Source of the DNA: an uncultured Collinsella sp.
GTDB lineage: Bacteria > Actinomycetota > Coriobacteriia > Coriobacteriales > Coriobacteriaceae
Reading direction: 5' to 3'
Length of the DNA: 9,281 nt
NCBI GenBank assembly: GCA_958447445.1
Contig: CAUDAE010000077.1
Coordinates: 1 to 9,281 of the forward strand
Shown: positions 6,480-9,281 of the stretch, in pieces
Layout of the letters: each line of letters begins with the position of its first letter
Position numbering within the stretch: the first letter of the stretch is position 1
Notes under the pieces: model-generated
What the model saw: only the letters and a program-made list of their open reading frames with translations
What the model was told of the DNA's origin: nothing
Databases searched by the model: none
Position numbers and translations under genes: made by a program

Positions 6480-7184
6480 TTAACGAGCGGCTCGCTGCGA
6501 TTTGCGCCACAACAGATACGAGTAGACGTAGACGGCTCCAACCGAACCAAACGCCAGAACCGCAATCACCGCGGCGACGACTTCACTCGAAAGCACGCTG
6601 CCTGCCACGCCCATCACAATCAGGCCAATACCCAGTACCATAAAGCAGGCGCCGCCAAAACGCTGCGTACGGCGCCAGTTCTCGGGATCGGCAAGCGCCC
6701 AGGGCGTCTTGATACCGAGCGTATAGTTCTGCTTCACACGCGGCAAGTAGTTGCCTACGCCGATGAACAGCAAACCGACAACACCGGAAATCAGCACGTT
6801 AACCGAACCGACCGCCGGCACCACGCCCCAGACCGTAAGCTCTCCCAGCCAGCTTATGGCGCACATGAACAAGGTGAAGGCGATTACGAAGCCCTGGTAG
6901 AACTTGCCCGAGGTTCGATATGCCTCGCCCTTGGGGTCGATGCGCGGCACCATGCGGAACATTGCGAGAAGCGCCAGAGGCAGCACGCCGAGCGCGGAGG
7001 CCATCCAACTAGGACCCCAACCGTCGACGGCGCCGTTCGCGCCCCAGTGCGTGGGAATCTGTGCAGGCAGGCTCGGCATCACCATGAGGTGCGCTACAAC
7101 ATTAATAGCGCAGACCACAACAAGCATGGCCCACACGCGCGACGATACCCCCGTGGCGTGAATGCCCTTGTTTTCGTTATTCAT
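6480..7184 (-). CDS. sdpI: SdpI-family membrane protein (DUF1648/SdpI)
   Basis: Integral membrane protein of 234 residues, similar in plan to Bacillus subtilis SdpI, which gives immunity to the SdpC killing peptide and sequesters the SdpR repressor at the membrane when toxin is present (known for B. subtilis). About six membrane helices are predicted by eye near residues 16-36, 58-80, 97-117, 127-147, 177-197 and 202-224. The DUF1648 signature is LPAQIPTHWGANGAVDGWG (39-57). The SdpI signature is GNYLPRV, then YTLGIKTPWALADPENWRRT (144-173). ATG 7184 is chosen because GGAAGGTGAT (7198-7189) precedes it; an in-frame GTG at 7193 lies inside that site. It overlaps the upstream sdpR stop by 8 nt, so translation is probably coupled. 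No SdpC-like toxin gene is nearby, so the natural signal is unknown. Confidence 0.9.
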   Translation of the reverse strand: MNNENKGIHATGVSSRVWAMLVVVCAINVVAHLMVMPSLPAQIPTHWGANGAVDGWGPSWMASALGVLPLALLAMFRMVPRIDPKGEAYRTSGKFYQGFVIAFTLFMCAISWLGELTVWGVVPAVGSVNVLISGVVGLLFIGVGNYLPRVKQNYTLGIKTPWALADPENWRRTQRFGGACFMVLGIGLIVMGVAGSVLSSEVVAAVIAVLAFGSVGAVYVYSYLLWRKSQRAAR

Positions 7185-7455
7185 CCTTATCACCTTCCGT
7201 GTTTGTAAAGCCCATAAACCAACCGATCAAGTCCTGCATGACGGTGGTGTTTAAGCTGTAAACGATGTTTTGGCCATGACGTTCGTCGGTCACCAACCCG
7301 GCGTTTTTGAGCGTCGCCAAGTGATGGCTCAACGACGGCTTGCTGATGTCAAAATGCTCGGCAAGCTCCCCGGCCGTGCAATTGCCCTCGCGCAGCAGTT
7401 CCAAAATGTGACGCCGTGTAGGATCGGCCAGCGCCTTAAAACCCTCTCCCGGCAT
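7177..7455 (-). CDS. sdpR: ArsR-family autorepressor of SdpR type
   Basis: Winged-helix transcription repressor of 92 residues, first gene of the sdpR-sdpI pair. FKALADPTRRHILELLREG (6-24) is the standard ArsR-family opening. The recognition region is TAGELAEHFDISKPSLSHHL (27-46), followed by the wing with HGQNIVYSLN (60-69). NTTVMQDLIGWFM (69-81) is the C-terminal pattern typical of SdpR. No metal-binding cysteine pair is seen (only C26), so metal sensing is unlikely. An in-frame ATG at 7473 exists, but ATG 7455 is preferred because AGGAGG (7465-7460) lies just 4 nt upstream and the homologous region begins there. A well-placed operator and promoter lie upstream, suggesting autorepression relieved when SdpI binds the repressor (mechanism known for B. 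subtilis, inferred here). Confidence 0.9.
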   Translation of the reverse strand: MPGEGFKALADPTRRHILELLREGNCTAGELAEHFDISKPSLSHHLATLKNAGLVTDERHGQNIVYSLNTTVMQDLIGWFMGFTNTEGDKDE

Positions 7456-7489
7456 AAGACCTCCTCTCATCATCTCTCATGACGTGCAC

Positions 7490-7518
7490 ACTATACTCAA
7501 TATTTAGATGTTTGTCTA
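7490..7518 (-). promoter_or_regulatory. Promoter of sdpRI
   Basis: On the minus strand, TAGACA (7518-7513) and TATAGT (7495-7490) are separated by exactly 17 nt; each differs from the sigma-70/sigma-A consensus at one position. Transcription would start near 7483, giving a leader of roughly 28 nt before ATG 7455. This is one of the two best promoters in the window. Confidence 0.7.
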
Positions 7519-7519
7519 A
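7504..7519. promoter_or_regulatory. Probable SdpR operator over the -35 of sdpRI
   Basis: The dyad TTAGA-N6-TCTAA has 5-bp perfect arms and covers the -35 element and part of the spacer of the sdpRI promoter. ArsR-family repressors bind such AT-rich dyads, so a dimer here would block RNA polymerase. The dyad and overlap are seen in the sequence; SdpR as its ligand is inferred from position. Confidence 0.55.
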
Positions 7520-7584
7520 CTATTTAATCGCAATGCTTCAAACCACATCAAAGCAAACGCCATCGCAACCTATGGGCGATTACC

Positions 7585-7590
7585 TATAAT
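7585..7590 (+). promoter_or_regulatory. -10 element of the tcdA-tatD promoter
   Basis: A perfect TATAAT lies 44 nt before the tcdA start. The -35 region at the usual distance (about 7562-7567) is poor (ATCGCA), so an activator or weak basal activity is possible. A start of transcription near 7597 would leave a leader of about 38 nt with GGAGG at 7624-7628, 6 nt before ATG 7635. Confidence 0.6.
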
Positions 7591-7634
7591 GGCGATAGCT
7601 AAAACACGACCTGCTTCCCCATCGGAGGATATTT

Positions 7635-8432
7635 ATGACCGAAACCACAGTCGCAACTCCCATCGAGACACGCGACACCAAGCTCGAGATTATCATGGGC
7701 CGCGAGGCACTCGATAAGCTCGCCGATGCTACGGTGCTAGTGCTCGGCTGCGGAGGCGTGGGCTCCAACTGCTGCGAGGCACTCGCCCGCGGCGGCATCG
7801 GTCATTTCGTCATTCTGGATAAGGACATCATCGCGCCCAGCAATATCAATCGCCAGGCCATCGCCTTTCACAGCACCGTCGGCAAGCGCAAAGTCGACGT
7901 CATGGAGGCTATGATTCACGACATCAACCCTACCGCTACCGTCATCAAGCGCACCGAATACCTGCTGAGCGACAACATCGATGATTTCTTCGCGAGCGTT
8001 TTGGAGCAGACGGACGGCAAGCTCGACTACGTCGTCGACGCCATCGACACCATCTCGGCCAAGCTCACCATTGCCAAATATGCTCAGGACCACGACATTC
8101 GTTTGGTTAGCTCCATGGGCGGGGCCAACAAGCTCCATCCCGAGTGCCTCCGCTTTGCCGACATTTTCGATACGGTACGTGACCCCATGAGCCGCATCAT
8201 GCGCAAAGAATGCAAGAAGCGCGGAATCAAGAGCCTGCATGTACTGTTTAGCTGCGAGGAATCGGTTAAGACACAGCCCCGCGACCCTTCCAACATCCAC
8301 GAGCGCACCGAGCTGGGAACCGCCAGCTTTATGCCGCCCATCATGGGCCAGATGATTGCCGGCGAGGTTATCCGCCAGATCAGTGGGCGCGGCACCGAGC
8401 GCGTGCGCGCCGATGGCCAGCGCCTGGACTAG
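7635..8432 (+). CDS. tcdA: tRNA threonylcarbamoyladenosine dehydratase (ThiF/E1-like)
   Basis: Cytoplasmic E1-like enzyme of 265 residues (E. coli TcdA/CsdL, 268 aa) that uses ATP to dehydrate t6A at tRNA position 37 to the cyclic form ct6A. The Rossmann nucleotide loop is GCGGVGS (38-44), followed by the acidic pair in ILDKD (D62, D64) and the NINRQ motif (70-74, with R73). STVGKRKVDVM (80-90) supplies the conserved lysines, and VVDAIDTISAK (133-143) carries the aspartate that positions Mg-ATP. The segment FADIFDTVRDPMSRIMRKEC is the TcdA-like region that separates it from ThiF and MoeB. No adjacent ubiquitin-like sulphur carrier is present, which favours TcdA. The ribosome site GGAGG at 7624-7628 supports the start. 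It is the first gene of a probable two-gene operon with tatD. Confidence 0.92.
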   Translation: MTETTVATPIETRDTKLEIIMGREALDKLADATVLVLGCGGVGSNCCEALARGGIGHFVILDKDIIAPSNINRQAIAFHSTVGKRKVDVMEAMIHDINPTATVIKRTEYLLSDNIDDFFASVLEQTDGKLDYVVDAIDTISAKLTIAKYAQDHDIRLVSSMGGANKLHPECLRFADIFDTVRDPMSRIMRKECKKRGIKSLHVLFSCEESVKTQPRDPSNIHERTELGTASFMPPIMGQMIAGEVIRQISGRGTERVRADGQRLD

Positions 8433-8445
8433 CAGGATGCCCTGC
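8432..8445 (+). promoter_or_regulatory. Small hairpin over the tatD ribosome site
   Basis: GCAGG (8432-8436) can pair with CCTGC (8441-8445) around the loop ATGC. The left arm begins at the last base of the tcdA stop codon and contains the AGGA that is the only ribosome site for the tatD start at 8447. A ribosome finishing tcdA would cover and open it, so tatD translation may be coupled to tcdA. With only 5 bp, the effect may be small. Confidence 0.4.
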
Positions 8446-8446
8446 G

Positions 8447-9229
8447 ATGGAACCGCGATTCTTTGACACGCATTGTCACCTTGATTTGATGCTCAGCCCC
8501 GATGCTACGGCCAATGAGTCGGCGGCATTGGGTCTGGGGCTCTTTGACTGTGGCATCGACCCACGCGACTTCACGGCAGCAAAAAAGCAGGCCAGCCGCT
8601 ACCCAAACATTATCGCCGGCGTCGGCCTCCACCCCTGGTGGCTCGCCGACGGCCACTGTGGTCCTGCCGAAGTCAATCTGCTTTGCGAAGTTGCTGCCCA
8701 AGAGCGCTACATCGGTGAGATCGGGCTCGACTTTTCCGCTCGTTTTGCCGGAAGTGAGCCGCTACAAATACAGGCATTTGACCGGCTCTGCGATACGCTC
8801 GTGCAGCATCCTCTTACCGGACGCGTGATATCAATTCACGCCGTTCGTTCAGCAGGAGCCGTACTGGACGTCCTCGAATCGCATGGGCTACTCATCCCAA
8901 ACCCCGACTCCCCCGTTATCATCTTCCACTGGTTTAGCGGTACTTCGGACGAACTCGTCCACGCGCGTAATGCGGGCTGTTATTTTTCCGTCAACGAACG
9001 CATGCTCGCATCTAAACGAGGACGCGAATACGCACGACAGATTCCACTCGATCGTTTACTGCTCGAGACCGATGCGCCAGCCGAGCCAAACACAGAAACA
9101 AGCGCACAGTCGCTCATCAGATCGCTCACAAGGACCTCGATGCGCATTGCCTCACTCAAAAACTGTGACGCAAAGCGCATCGAGTCGGCAGTCTTAGCAA
9201 ATGCGCACTCTGTTTTTGACCTTCGCTAA
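8447..9229 (+). CDS. TatD-family metal-dependent hydrolase
   Basis: TIM-barrel metallohydrolase of 260 residues, the usual TatD length. Members are 3'-5' exonucleases or general DNases in the cytoplasm, with possible roles in DNA repair or RNA clearance; the natural substrate of this one is uncertain. The metal-binding set is complete: DTHCHLD (7-13, with H9 and H11), GLHPW (60-64), GEIGLD with E91, H131 in ISIHAVRS, H161 in FHWFSG and D209 in ETDAP. The spacing AGGA to ATG is 9 nt, and the gene begins 14 nt after tcdA on the same strand, so the two are probably co-transcribed. Coupling of tRNA modification and a TatD nuclease has no known functional reason that I can name. I leave the symbol empty because TatD paralogues (tatD, ycfH, yjjV types) cannot be told apart by eye. 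Confidence 0.93.
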   Translation: MEPRFFDTHCHLDLMLSPDATANESAALGLGLFDCGIDPRDFTAAKKQASRYPNIIAGVGLHPWWLADGHCGPAEVNLLCEVAAQERYIGEIGLDFSARFAGSEPLQIQAFDRLCDTLVQHPLTGRVISIHAVRSAGAVLDVLESHGLLIPNPDSPVIIFHWFSGTSDELVHARNAGCYFSVNERMLASKRGREYARQIPLDRLLLETDAPAEPNTETSAQSLIRSLTRTSMRIASLKNCDAKRIESAVLANAHSVFDLR

Positions 9230-9250
9230 CCCCTGTGGGCAAAAATGCCA

Positions 9251-9281
9251 AGGGACATGCGAATCGCACAACGCAGTCCCT
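9251..9281 (+). terminator. Probable terminator of tcdA-tatD at the window edge
   Basis: AGGGAC-A-TGCG (9251-9261) pairs with CGCAGTCCCT (9272-9281), ten pairs with one bulged A and a 10-nt loop, starting 22 nt after the tatD stop. The window ends exactly at the stem base, so a following T run cannot be seen. Confidence 0.6.

Noticed and set aside
7635..8432. ThiF or MoeB (sulphur-carrier adenylyltransferase)
   Set aside because: No ThiS/MoaD partner or thiamine/molybdopterin genes nearby, and the central segment and length match TcdA.

Overview
The window is about 60% GC, with strongly GC-rich third codon positions. Many long antisense open frames are by-products of this. Gene content and protein style suggest a Gram-positive actinobacterium, most likely of the Coriobacteriia (Collinsella-like). 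The support is a glutamine-dependent NadE whose catalytic residues fall almost at the Mycobacterium tuberculosis positions, an actinobacterial-type EttA N-terminus, and lineage-style surface proteins with Ser/Thr-rich tails. The taxon is an inference; no rRNA gene is present.

Layout from left to right: (1) 1-1814, minus: nadE, glutamine-hydrolysing NAD+ synthase, with its C-terminus cut off by the window edge. (2) A divergent intergenic region, then 2018-2962, plus: a membrane protein of unknown function with a long Ser/Thr/Gln/Asn-rich tail, closed by a hairpin terminator. (3) 3101-4408, plus: an unrecognised cytoplasmic protein with a conserved-looking domain at each end and about 240 residues of basic, then acidic/proline-rich linker, closed by a strong 16-bp-stem terminator. 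(4) 4451-4622: no gene, but dense RNA-like structure. A roughly 100-nt long-range foldback is capped by a cUUCGg hairpin, and a separate 12-bp hairpin lies just beyond the ettA stop. (5) 4623-6302, minus: ettA, translational throttle ABC-F ATPase, with a probable GTG start and a leader hairpin. (6) 6480-7455, minus: an sdpR-sdpI pair (ArsR-type autorepressor plus SdpI-like membrane protein), with overlapping genes and an operator lying on the promoter. (7) 7635-9229, plus: tcdA (tRNA t6A dehydratase) followed 14 nt later by a tatD-family metal-dependent hydrolase, then a hairpin that is probably their terminator at the window edge.

Most genes are housekeeping: NAD synthesis, translation control, tRNA modification and a TatD hydrolase. 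The less explained parts are the two hypothetical proteins, the folded element between the convergent gene 3101-4408 and ettA, and the sdpRI module, which has no toxin gene nearby. I found no insertion sequence, CRISPR array, tRNA, rRNA or phage gene.
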